Part shown: one piece after another, positions 1-7,296 of the stretch | Numbering within the stretch: position 1 is the stretch's first letter | Layout: each line of letters starts with the position of its first letter | NCBI GenBank assembly: GCA_963619835.1 | Contig: CAVEYD010000016.1 | Coordinates: 1 to 26,132 of the forward strand | Direction: 5' to 3' | Source of the DNA: Fimimonas sp963619835 | GTDB taxonomy: Bacteria > Bacillota > Clostridia > Christensenellales > CAG-314 | DNA: 26,132 nucleotides | Program-made: the position numbers and the translations under genes | Notes under the pieces: generated by a model | What the model was told of the DNA's origin: nothing | What the model saw: the letters and a program-made list of their open reading frames with translations, nothing else | Databases searched by the model: none

Positions 1-234
1 TTACTTTTTAGCACTTTCTACGTATTTTACAATAGACTCAACAGTTACTAATTCATTTGCAATTTCATCGGGAACTGTGATTCCAAAATTATCTTCCAAA
101 GACATAAGTAGCTCAACAACGTCCAAGCTATCTGCATGAAGATCTGTAACAATGTTTGTTTCCATTTTGATAGAGCTTGCATCTGCAATGTTTAGCTGTT
201 CAGCAAGTAACTTTTGAACTTTTTCAAAAACCAT
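1..234 (-). CDS. acpP: Acyl carrier protein
   Basis: A 77-residue acidic protein that carries growing acyl chains in fatty acid synthesis on a 4'-phosphopantetheine arm in the cytoplasm. The attachment motif DSLD is visible, with Ser36 as the expected modified residue. The preceding residues read DLHA where most ACPs have DLGA, a small variation. The length is normal for the family and the stop codon occupies the first three bases of the window, so the gene is complete. The ATG has a good Shine-Dalgarno sequence (AAAGGAGT) just upstream. The gene has its own promoter at 294-322. Other fatty acid genes may lie beyond the left edge but cannot be seen. Confidence 0.96.
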   Translation of the reverse strand: MVFEKVQKLLAEQLNIADASSIKMETNIVTDLHADSLDVVELLMSLEDNFGITVPDEIANELVTVESIVKYVESAKK

Positions 235-260
235 TTTTATACTCCTTTACCAATAACTTT

Positions 261-287
261 AAAAAATTAGTTGGCTCTCTCTCCAAC
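261..287 (-). promoter_or_regulatory. Stem-loop at the 5' end of acpP mRNA
   Basis: On the minus strand GTTGG (287-283) pairs with CCAAC (274-270) around an eight-base AGAGAGAG loop. It is followed after a few bases by six Ts (266-261). The stem starts almost exactly at the transcription start predicted from the upstream -10 box. It could be an mRNA-stabilising 5' hairpin or a weak attenuator. The stem is only 5 bp, so neither role is certain. Confidence 0.35.
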
Positions 288-293
288 AACTTT

Positions 294-322
294 ATTATAT
301 TACACTTTTGTTAAATATTCAA
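294..322 (-). promoter_or_regulatory. Promoter of acpP
   Basis: Read on the minus strand, TTGAAT (317-322) and TATAAT (294-299) are separated by 17 bases, a near-consensus vegetative promoter. The predicted transcription start is near 287, giving a leader of about 50 bases. No FapR-like operator was recognised. Confidence 0.72.
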
Positions 323-385
323 CTGTTTTTAATAATAAATACTTTATAAAGTAGCACAAAAATAAATAAATTATGATTTTTTTTC

Positions 386-419
386 AAAAATAAAGACATT
401 CGACAAAAATCGAATGTCT
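386..419 (-). terminator. Intrinsic terminator after asnS
   Basis: A perfect 10-bp inverted repeat (AGACATTCGA at 394-403, TCGAATGTCT at 410-419) with a six-base loop is followed on the minus strand by a T-rich tract (393-386). It lies six bases beyond the asnS stop codon, so it ends the ftsQ-ftsA-ftsZ-asnS transcript before acpP. Confidence 0.85.
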
Positions 420-425
420 AAAAAT

Positions 426-1820
426 TTAAAATTGAGCATTACCAACTGTTCTCGGAAATGGAAGAACGTCACGAATGTTTTGAACACCGGTAAGATACAT
501 CACCAATCTTTCAAATCCCAAACCAAATCCGGCATGTTTTGTACCGCCATACTTACGTAGTTCAAGATACCACCAGTAGTCTTCTTCCTTCAAATTTAAT
601 TCCTTCATACGTTCAAGCAAAACATCCAAGCGCTCTTCTCTTTGGCTTCCACCAATCATTTCGCCTACACCGGGAACAAGCATATCTGTTGCGGCAACAG
701 TTTTACCGTCGTCATTTAGACGCATGTAAAAAGATTTAATTTCTTTTGGATAATCAGTAACAAAGACAGGACCACCAACAATTTTTTCAGTCAAAAAGCG
801 TTCGTGTTCCGTTGCAATATCGCATCCCCAAGATACAGGAAATTCAAACTCACTATTGTACGGAGTCAAAAGCTCAATTGCCTTTGTGTAACTCATTCTT
901 TCAAAATGAGAGTTGACAAGCTTAACAAGTCTTTCTTTTAATGTTTTATCAACAAAAGTATTAAAAAATTCGATTTCATCAGGACAGGATGTCAAAACAT
1001 GATTGATAACATACTTAATCATATCTTCAGCAAGTTGCATGTCATCGTTCAAATCTGCAAAAGCGATTTCAGGTTCAATCATCCAAAACTCGGCCGCATG
1101 GCGTAATGTGTTAGATTTTTCAGCACGAAAAGTCGGGCCAAATGTATAAACCTTTCCAAAAGCCATAGCGTACGTTTCGGCATTAAGTTGTCCGGAGACT
1201 GTAAGGTTAGCAGACTTTCCAAAGAAATCTTTAGAATAATCCACTTTTCCGTCTGCAGTTTTGGGAACGTTGTTTAGGTCTAAAGTTGTAACCCTAAACA
1301 TTTCCCCTGCGCCTTCACAATCGCTTGCAGTAATAAGCGGCGTATGAACATAGACAAAACCTTGACTGTGAAAAAAACTATGTAAAGCAAAAGCTGCCTC
1401 ACTCCTAACTCTCATTGTTGCAGAAATTAAATTTGTACGAGGACGCAGATGCGCAATTTCACGCAAAAATTCGACAGAGTGTCTTTTCTTTTGCAAAGGA
1501 TAGTCCGGCGTAGATCTGCCTTCTATCTCAATTTTTGTCGCTTTAACTTCAAGCGGTTGTTTATTTTGAGGAGTTAGCACCACATGACCGGTAACAACCA
1601 GTGCACTTCCAACATTTAGTTTAGCTATTTCATCAAAATTTTCGATAGTATTTTGTTCGAAAACAATTTGTAAACTTTTAAAGCAACTACCGTCATTCAA
1701 TTCAATGAAACCAAAAACTTTAGAATCTCTAATAGTTCTCGCCCATCCGCAAACAACAACTTGCTTATCGGCATAATTTTCCTTGTTTTCAAACAATTCC
1801 TTTATCATTAACCTTTCCAT
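426..1820 (-). CDS. asnS: Asparaginyl-tRNA synthetase
   Basis: A class IIb aminoacyl-tRNA synthetase that charges tRNA-Asn with asparagine in the cytoplasm. The 464 residues carry an N-terminal OB-fold anticodon-binding domain (about 18-105). The catalytic core follows, with motif 2 at about 231-251 (FRAEKSNT then RHAAEFWMIEPE) and motif 3 at about 431-438 (GFGLGFER). The ending (PFPRTVGNAQF) and the FRAEKSNT signature favour AsnRS over AspRS. The chosen ATG has GAGAGG five bases upstream. An in-frame ATG four codons later is also possible. The start lies one base after the ftsZ stop, and the ribosome site sits inside the last ftsZ codons, so translation is probably coupled. The gene shares the division operon and is followed by an intrinsic terminator. 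Confidence 0.97.
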   Translation of the reverse strand: MERLMIKELFENKENYADKQVVVCGWARTIRDSKVFGFIELNDGSCFKSLQIVFEQNTIENFDEIAKLNVGSALVVTGHVVLTPQNKQPLEVKATKIEIEGRSTPDYPLQKKRHSVEFLREIAHLRPRTNLISATMRVRSEAAFALHSFFHSQGFVYVHTPLITASDCEGAGEMFRVTTLDLNNVPKTADGKVDYSKDFFGKSANLTVSGQLNAETYAMAFGKVYTFGPTFRAEKSNTLRHAAEFWMIEPEIAFADLNDDMQLAEDMIKYVINHVLTSCPDEIEFFNTFVDKTLKERLVKLVNSHFERMSYTKAIELLTPYNSEFEFPVSWGCDIATEHERFLTEKIVGGPVFVTDYPKEIKSFYMRLNDDGKTVAATDMLVPGVGEMIGGSQREERLDVLLERMKELNLKEEDYWWYLELRKYGGTKHAGFGLGFERLVMYLTGVQNIRDVLPFPRTVGNAQF

Positions 1821-1821
1821 C

Positions 1822-3000
1822 TTAACCTCTCATCTTGCGGAGAAACGGCGGAATACTTGGATCTTCGTTTACGGAAATTGTTCCGCTTATATTAGATTGA
1901 TTTTGTTGATTAGATTGTGCGCCATTTACTCTATTGGCATTTTGTGTTGCAGGTTGTTGTTGAGTATTTTCCTCTACAGGAATTGACGAATTACTTCTTT
2001 GAACATTAGTCGCAGCAACACGAGTAGCCGCTTCGCTACTAAAGAATGAGGTGCTGCTTTCTACTCCACCCGAAAATCCCGTTGCAATAAGTGTAACTTC
2101 AACCTCATCCTTCATTTCAGGGTCAAAGCCTACACCGAACAAGACATTCGCGTCCGGAGAAATAACTTGTCTAACAAGGTCAACACCTGTTGTAACTTCC
2201 TCAAGCAACAAATCTTCACCGCCACGGAAGTTAACAATCAAGCTTGACGCACCTTGAATAGTTGTTTCAAGCAATGGTGAATAAACAGCCTTACGAATAG
2301 CATCAATGGTCTTATTTTTACCCTTACCTTCGCCGATACCCATGTGAGCCATACCACTGTTACGCATAACGCACTTAACGTCAGCCAAGTCAAGGTTAAT
2401 GCGGCCATCCTGCACAACTATATCGGTAATTCCGCGAATACCTTGCAACAATATTTCGTCTGCTTTTGAAAATGCATCTTTAAGGGAGAAATTCTTGTCT
2501 CTGTTTAGCTTTTCATTTTGAACTATTACAAGAGAATCGACATTTCCCTTTAAGTTTTCGATACCCGATTCTGCATTTTTCATACGACGAGTACCTTCAA
2601 ACATAAATGGTTTGGTAACAACCGCAACAGTCAATATTTCCAACTCTTTTGCGATTTGTGCAACAACAGGAGCAGCACCCGTACCTGTTCCACCGCCCAT
2701 TCCGGCAGCAATAAACAACAAGTCAACGCCTTGAAGAGCTTGCTGAATTTTTTCCTTGCTTTCCAATGCAGCTGCTCTACCAATTTCCGGATTTGCACCT
2801 GCGCCCAAACCTTTTGTGATTTTTTCACCGATAGCCATTTTTTTGGCATCAATTTTATTTAAAGCCTGTTGATCGGTATTCATTGCAATAAATTCAACGT
2901 CGTGAATTCCTGCTCTAACCATGGCATTAACAGCATTTCCACCGCCTCCGCCGACACCGACAATCATTATTCTTGCGACTCCATTAGGTGTGTATTCCAT
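1822..3000 (-). CDS. ftsZ: Cell division GTPase FtsZ
   Basis: The tubulin-like GTPase that polymerises into the cytokinetic ring at midcell. The GTP-binding signature GGGTGTGAAP is at 102-111, the N-terminal glycine-rich loop at 15-21, and the T7 synergy loop at 202-209 (NLDLADVK, with N202, D204 and D207 at the catalytic positions). A Gln/Asn-rich variable linker (about 330-378) leads to the conserved C-terminal peptide (DPSIPPFLRKMRG), which binds FtsA and other partners. At 392 residues the length is typical. The ATG has AAGGAG eight bases upstream (3009-3014). It follows ftsA by 34 bases and is followed by asnS one base downstream. Confidence 0.98.
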   Translation of the reverse strand: MEYTPNGVARIMIVGVGGGGGNAVNAMVRAGIHDVEFIAMNTDQQALNKIDAKKMAIGEKITKGLGAGANPEIGRAAALESKEKIQQALQGVDLLFIAAGMGGGTGTGAAPVVAQIAKELEILTVAVVTKPFMFEGTRRMKNAESGIENLKGNVDSLVIVQNEKLNRDKNFSLKDAFSKADEILLQGIRGITDIVVQDGRINLDLADVKCVMRNSGMAHMGIGEGKGKNKTIDAIRKAVYSPLLETTIQGASSLIVNFRGGEDLLLEEVTTGVDLVRQVISPDANVLFGVGFDPEMKDEVEVTLIATGFSGGVESSTSFFSSEAATRVAATNVQRSNSSIPVEENTQQQPATQNANRVNGAQSNQQNQSNISGTISVNEDPSIPPFLRKMRG

Positions 3001-3034
3001 ACCCCTATCTCCTTATCAAAATCATCTTTAATGT

Positions 3035-4180
3035 TTATTTACGAAAAAGTGCAAACAAATCAAACTTAGGTTTATTTAACGTAAGTGCCTCTGTTATCAA
3101 TCCGTAACACGAAGTATATTCATTTCTTTTTGTTTGCGGATTAAGATTATCGTACACTTTAATTGGTTTACATAACAACGTGGAAAGATAATCGGCAGCA
3201 CCACGTAAGTAGGTCAGTCCACCACCTGTCAAAATTATAGGCGTGTTGCGAGGAATCTCCTTATCGCAAAAGCTAAAACTTTTTACAATGTATTGAGCAA
3301 TTTGACCAATGCGAGCTTTAACTACTTCGTTTGTTTGATGTGCATCAACTGACTTTCCGTTTACCGCATACGTATCGCCATTGCGAACGTCAAGGTTAAG
3401 GTTCACTTTATCCAACAAAGTCATAGCAAATCCAAATTCACAACCTAAAACTTGACACAAATCACTTGCAAGGTATCCGCTACCTAGTGAAAAAGAACGC
3501 TCAAAAAGTAAGCTTCTGCCTCCGCAAAGAGATACTGTCGTAGCAAGATGGCCAACATCTACGACAATACAATGATCGTTTACATGCATTTGATTTGCAA
3601 CATATCTTGCTTGTGCATCACAACAGTTAACAAAAGTAACTTTTGTAATTCCTATCTCAGAAAGCGCAAGTGTAACCGTCTTCTTAAAGTAGTTTTTCAT
3701 GTACGAAAAAGAAATTAAACCGGTAAGCTTACTTGCTATAGATCCAACAGCGTCAACAACCTTAATTGCGCCATCTATAATAAAATAAACCGGTTTTCCG
3801 CCAAGTGCAGTATAATCTGTACCACAACCATAGATATCGGCTTTTTTTACTATTTCCGCAACATCGTTTTCATCAACTTTTGTCTTGCTCCTATATGTAA
3901 GCGATGCTTCGCTGGTTGCAACTGCACAAAATGTTCCGGGTACGCCTACGACAATTTCTTTGATATGCGCCTTCATTTTGTTTTCAACTTGACTGACAGC
4001 ACCTTCAATTGACTCCTTAATGCTGTCCGGTTCATACCAACCATTTTCGTCATAACCGTTATACACGCTTTGACCAACGGCTTTTATAACAAAATCGCCA
4101 CCATCTGCGACACGACTTGCGGCCATGCAAGTAATTTTACTTGTTCCAAAATCCAAGATAGTAACAAAACTATTTTTCAT
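3035..4180 (-). CDS. ftsA: Cell division protein FtsA (variant nucleotide-binding motif)
   Basis: An actin-like ATPase that tethers FtsZ filaments to the membrane and recruits the divisome. With the ATG at 4180 it has 381 residues, shorter than well-studied FtsA proteins (about 420-440). The phosphate-1 motif is at 9-15 (LDFGTSK) and the adenosine motif at 317-321 (LTGGG). The phosphate-2 motif at 208-215 reads DVGHLATT where DMGGGQTT is usual. The C-terminus (KFDLFALFRK) is a short candidate for the amphipathic membrane helix, with almost no linker. The frame stays open to a TTG at 4190-4192. I prefer the ATG because GGGTGG lies four bases before it and falls inside the longer version. The position between ftsQ and ftsZ supports the call. 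Confidence 0.93.
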   Translation of the reverse strand: MKNSFVTILDFGTSKITCMAASRVADGGDFVIKAVGQSVYNGYDENGWYEPDSIKESIEGAVSQVENKMKAHIKEIVVGVPGTFCAVATSEASLTYRSKTKVDENDVAEIVKKADIYGCGTDYTALGGKPVYFIIDGAIKVVDAVGSIASKLTGLISFSYMKNYFKKTVTLALSEIGITKVTFVNCCDAQARYVANQMHVNDHCIVVDVGHLATTVSLCGGRSLLFERSFSLGSGYLASDLCQVLGCEFGFAMTLLDKVNLNLDVRNGDTYAVNGKSVDAHQTNEVVKARIGQIAQYIVKSFSFCDKEIPRNTPIILTGGGLTYLRGAADYLSTLLCKPIKVYDNLNPQTKRNEYTSCYGLITEALTLNKPKFDLFALFRK

Positions 4181-4197
4181 TTTTCCACCCAATTATT

Positions 4198-4977
4198 TTA
4201 ATCTTCTGTAGTTATTCCGTTTTTAAGGACATTAACAACAACACCGTCACGCTGCAAGTCATTGTTCGAATAATAAACGCTAAGCCCTTCAATTAGTCTA
4301 TCAGACAAATTTGTTTCCGGCGACTTAACAACTATTTTAGCCCCCGTAGGCATATTCAATATCATATCGCCATTGTTAAAAGAAAAAACATTGCTGCTTC
4401 CTACAACAACAGAAATATCTTCGAACTCAAGTTTACATCTCCACAAAGACATCAAAGCCGCACTAACATACTCTAAACGTTTATTATCGTCGTCGCCACT
4501 AAAAATAAGTTTTTTCCCAACTTCGTTCTGTTTTATAGCACCTGTGTTAGAAAACGCAGAACTAATATCAATGTAAGAATCAGAATTTGTCGGCGACTCA
4601 ATCACATAGCCAAAACTATCAATAAAAGTTTCTTTTCCGCCTACCGACAATTTTGCCATTGCAACATTTTCAACGAAATAAACCGTTACAACATTAGGAA
4701 ACTCTACCTTAACATCAAAAGCAAACCAATCACGGTTTTTTTGGTTAAGTTTAGACATCAGTTCTTGCTTATCTAAAATAAAAACATTGTTTCCTTTGCA
4801 AATATCAAGTACATCTTGCGGGGTTGGAGCAGAATCTACATTTGTAACGACAGTTCCGTCAAAACGACGTATTTCAACATCCGCAGAACTTACCGAAAAA
4901 ACGAGTGCAAAAACAATTACTGCCACAACGATTACAAATACTATAGCTACTAAAATAAGAAATTTCTTATTATTCAC
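4198..4977 (-). CDS. ftsQ: Cell division protein FtsQ/DivIB
   Basis: A bitopic membrane protein of the FtsQ-FtsL-FtsB type divisome subcomplex. With the GTG start at 4975-4977 it has 259 residues. After a six-residue cytoplasmic start (VNNKKF) comes one long membrane helix (about 7-30). A POTRA-like domain follows (from about 35, including IRRFDGTV and a VTVYFVEN strand), then a beta-rich C-terminal domain. The GTG is preceded by TTGAGGT at four bases. The frame can be read further upstream only by translating through the run of Ns at 4994-5003, which is not evidence. The gene is first in the division operon, 17 bases before ftsA. Sequence similarity in this family is low, so the call rests on architecture and position. 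Confidence 0.88.
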   Translation of the reverse strand: MNNKKFLILVAIVFVIVVAVIVFALVFSVSSADVEIRRFDGTVVTNVDSAPTPQDVLDICKGNNVFILDKQELMSKLNQKNRDWFAFDVKVEFPNVVTVYFVENVAMAKLSVGGKETFIDSFGYVIESPTNSDSYIDISSAFSNTGAIKQNEVGKKLIFSGDDDNKRLEYVSAALMSLWRCKLEFEDISVVVGSSNVFSFNNGDMILNMPTGAKIVVKSPETNLSDRLIEGLSVYYSNNDLQRDGVVVNVLKNGITTED

Positions 4978-4993
4978 ATTTACCTCAAGATAA

Positions 4994-5003
4994 NNNNNNN
5001 NNN
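4994..5003. other. Assembly gap (10 Ns)
   Basis: Ten consecutive undetermined bases lie between the division promoter and the ribosome site of ftsQ. A run of exactly ten is a common placeholder, so the true number of missing bases is unknown. The leader length and the 5' end of ftsQ should be treated as uncertain. Confidence 0.99.
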
Positions 5004-5034
5004 TTTTTAAAATTTGTTTACTACATTCTAATTT

Positions 5035-5063
5035 ATTATACAACGTAAAATAAATATAGTCAA
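5035..5063 (-). promoter_or_regulatory. Promoter of the ftsQ-ftsA-ftsZ-asnS operon
   Basis: On the minus strand, TTGACT (5058-5063) and a perfect TATAAT (5035-5040) are separated by 17 bases. The predicted start is near 5028, about 50 bases plus the unknown gap before the ftsQ GTG. No other promoter of this quality was seen within the operon. Confidence 0.8.
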
Positions 5064-5167
5064 TAATTTTATCAAAAACGATAAGCGATTTATATTACAA
5101 AAATATCAATCACTCGAGAAATTGCTAAACAACAAAAATACAAGCGATTTTTTGCATATCTAAAATA

Positions 5168-5205
5168 ATAAAAGGCCCATTTTAGAAAAAATCTAAAATA
5201 CGCCC
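5168..5205 (-). terminator. Intrinsic terminator after the ArsP_2-like permease gene
   Basis: On the minus strand GGGC..ATTTTAGA (5205-5192) pairs with TCTAAAAT..GCC around a T-rich loop, with one mismatch and wobble pairs. Ts then follow (5173-5168). It lies about 50 bases past the permease stop and separates that unit from the division promoter. Confidence 0.65.
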
Positions 5206-5213
5206 TTAATTAG

Positions 5214-5242
5214 GATGCTGATAGATCAATCTATTTAGCATC
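5214..5242 (-). other. Stem-loop just after the permease gene
   Basis: GATGCT (5214-5219) pairs with AGCATC (5237-5242), and inside it ATAGAT pairs with ATCTAT, with small bulges. It has no T-tract of its own. It sits between the stop codon at 5254 and the terminator hairpin at 5174-5205, so it is probably a 3'-end stabilising or accessory hairpin. Confidence 0.5.
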
Positions 5243-5253
5243 AAAGTATTGTC

Positions 5254-6267
5254 CTAAAACAAAGCTATTGCAAAATCACACAAGAGTCCCAACACAACAC
5301 CCGAAAGATACATAATCAGGAGAATAAGTATGTTGCGTTTTATATTATTTTTATCTTTGAATAAAATTGCAACAGCTATTCCGCTGTTAGAAACAAGTCC
5401 GGCAATCATTGCCGAAAAACTTATAAGTGACACTCCGTCAGCTGAAGGAATAAACATTCCGGTAATAATTACACTACTTGCGCAATTAGGCACAAGACCA
5501 ATCGCAGCCGTAATAAAGCTTTGAAAGATGCCAAGCTTCGATGTAAAAGCGACAATATTGTCCTTAAAATAATAAAGAATAAGTCCAAAAAACACATTTA
5601 CAACAAAAATATAAGCAAATATTTTTACAGTATGCAGTATCGGATGTTTAACAAACATCCAAAGTCGTTTACAAAAAGCAACAAAAGAATTGTCGCTTTG
5701 TTTTTTACCTGCATCAGTCGTTTCATCGGTTACGTTACAAGAGCCTTCAGCTTTGGAATCGGCACTGTTTTTACTACTCAAATCGCACGATGACGAATCG
5801 CCATTATTTTCACCTTCAAAAAGCTCGTGACCACAACAACCTTCCTCATCGTGTACTTCGAACGTTGAATTAAGAATTCTTCTATCAAATAAGTTAACTA
5901 AATACCCAACAATTATCGCATAAACGACCTTGATTAAAACTACAAGCCAAACAAGCCCCACTGTTTTGCTGTTTGACAACAAAAGCGGTAATGCTTCGTC
6001 GCTTGTTGCAATAAAGATTGCTACAAGAGTGCCAAGCTTTAAATAGTTTTGACAAAACAAGTCAGTTGCCATGACAGAAAAACCACATTGCGGAACAATG
6101 CCTACCGCACCCGCAACCAAAGGAGCAACTTTTCCGTTAAGTAATTTAACCGTTGCATATTTTGCTTTTTTGTTTCGTTCCAAAAATTCAATCAACAAAT
6201 AAATAACAAACAAAAAAGGCAATATTTTTGCACTGTCAACAAGTGCATCCAACAACACATCCCACAT
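5254..6267 (-). CDS. ArsP_2-like multi-pass permease (putative heavy-metal exporter)
   Basis: A 337-residue integral membrane protein made of two similar halves. Each half carries a Gly-x-Val-Pro-x-Cys motif in a membrane segment (GIVPQC at 56-61, GLVPNC at 257-262). This pattern matches the ArsP_2 (formerly DUF2899) family, proposed to have ten membrane helices and to export metal ions. Substrate assignment is family inference only. The halves are joined by a hydrophilic acidic loop (about 138-192) containing H139, C144, C145, H147, C161 and C177, which could bind metal. The ribosome site is weak (AAGAG, eight bases upstream). The gene follows the DivIVA-domain gene by 28 bases and precedes the hairpins at 5174-5242. 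Confidence 0.75.
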   Translation of the reverse strand: MWDVLLDALVDSAKILPFLFVIYLLIEFLERNKKAKYATVKLLNGKVAPLVAGAVGIVPQCGFSVMATDLFCQNYLKLGTLVAIFIATSDEALPLLLSNSKTVGLVWLVVLIKVVYAIIVGYLVNLFDRRILNSTFEVHDEEGCCGHELFEGENNGDSSSCDLSSKNSADSKAEGSCNVTDETTDAGKKQSDNSFVAFCKRLWMFVKHPILHTVKIFAYIFVVNVFFGLILYYFKDNIVAFTSKLGIFQSFITAAIGLVPNCASSVIITGMFIPSADGVSLISFSAMIAGLVSNSGIAVAILFKDKNNIKRNILILLIMYLSGVVLGLLCDFAIALF

Positions 6268-6295
6268 TAGAAACTCTTTTAAAATTTTTCGTAAA

Positions 6296-7225
6296 TTATT
6301 TATCTTCTTCGCCTATTGTTGCATCCAAGTCCAACTCAAAATTTTCGTCTTTCCCCTTAGAAATTCCCAAATCTTCGCACAGCTTCTCAAGAGATTCGGT
6401 TGGATGAATCAATTCTCTCAAATCTATGGTTTGCTCAACATGATTAAAGTTATTTTCAACGCAAGAATTTTCAACATTTAGATTTGAGTTTGTACTTTCT
6501 TTTGCATCGCTTGAAGAAACGACATTTTGAACAACTTTGTTTTCAACTTCTGTAATGTTGTTATCTTCAAATTGATTTTGGCAATATTGAGAGCTATTTG
6601 TTTCGTTTTTTTCAACAGATCCTGCATATTCACAGTCACTTACAGCATCAACATTGCCTAAATAGGCATTAAAGTATCTTGCTTGTGCTTTCTCTTCTCC
6701 GCAAAAATTATCAATTCTTTTTTCATCGGCATGTGCTACAGCGTAATTTTTCTTTTCTAGATTGTCACTGTTTTCAGTAATTTTTTTGGACAAATTCTCA
6801 GATAATGCACAAAATTGTTCGTCAATATTCCTTCCGTCATATGCTGAAATTAAATTTTCTAAACGACACTTTACGTTTTCAAAGTCAATTTTTTGAGCTT
6901 CGTTTAGACTATTTTCCATTATTCGCGAATAAGTAGTCCATGCGGCATAAAAAATTTTTGCACGAGCAAGCACTAACTCTGAAATTTTCTGCGGATCGCT
7001 AATCTTCTGAGCGATTTTTTGAGATTCTATCAAAGTTTTAGTTATTTCATTTGACTCTTTTTTTAATTTTTCAAGTTCAAACTTCAATATTGAATTTTGA
7101 TTTTCCAACTGCGAAATACGTTGTTTTTGGGCATTGAAAACTTGTTCATTAGCACTTTCTTTTTGTTTAATGTAATTTTCTACCTCATTGGGGCTAAATC
7201 CCCTAAAAACTTTAGTAAACTTCAT
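6296..7225 (-). CDS. DivIVA-domain coiled-coil protein
   Basis: A 309-residue soluble protein. Its start (residues 1-20, with FRGFSPNEVENYI) matches the lipid-binding N-terminal segment of DivIVA/GpsB proteins, which recognise curved membrane at septa and poles. A heptad-like coiled coil follows (about 20-75), then further helix (to about 165). Next comes a long Asn/Glu-rich stretch of low complexity, probably disordered (about 166-264), and a short ordered tail (TIDLRELIHPTESLEKL). Unlike classical divIVA it is not beside ftsZ or sepF but behind pncB. AGGGA lies six bases before the ATG. The domain is well supported. Whether it is the main polar scaffold or a paralogue cannot be decided here. 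Confidence 0.75.
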   Translation of the reverse strand: MKFTKVFRGFSPNEVENYIKQKESANEQVFNAQKQRISQLENQNSILKFELEKLKKESNEITKTLIESQKIAQKISDPQKISELVLARAKIFYAAWTTYSRIMENSLNEAQKIDFENVKCRLENLISAYDGRNIDEQFCALSENLSKKITENSDNLEKKNYAVAHADEKRIDNFCGEEKAQARYFNAYLGNVDAVSDCEYAGSVEKNETNSSQYCQNQFEDNNITEVENKVVQNVVSSSDAKESTNSNLNVENSCVENNFNHVEQTIDLRELIHPTESLEKLCEDLGISKGKDENFELDLDATIGEEDK

Positions 7226-7296
7226 AATTAGTCCCTAAAAATCAATAAAATAACTTTTTTAAAACGCGACATTCAACCTGCAACTTCAAATTGAAA

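Noticed and set aside
4978..5043. Upstream extension of FtsQ read through the Ns to an ATG at 5043
   Set aside because: It requires translating undetermined bases, includes the -10 region of the operon promoter and has no ribosome site. The GTG at 4975-4977 has one.
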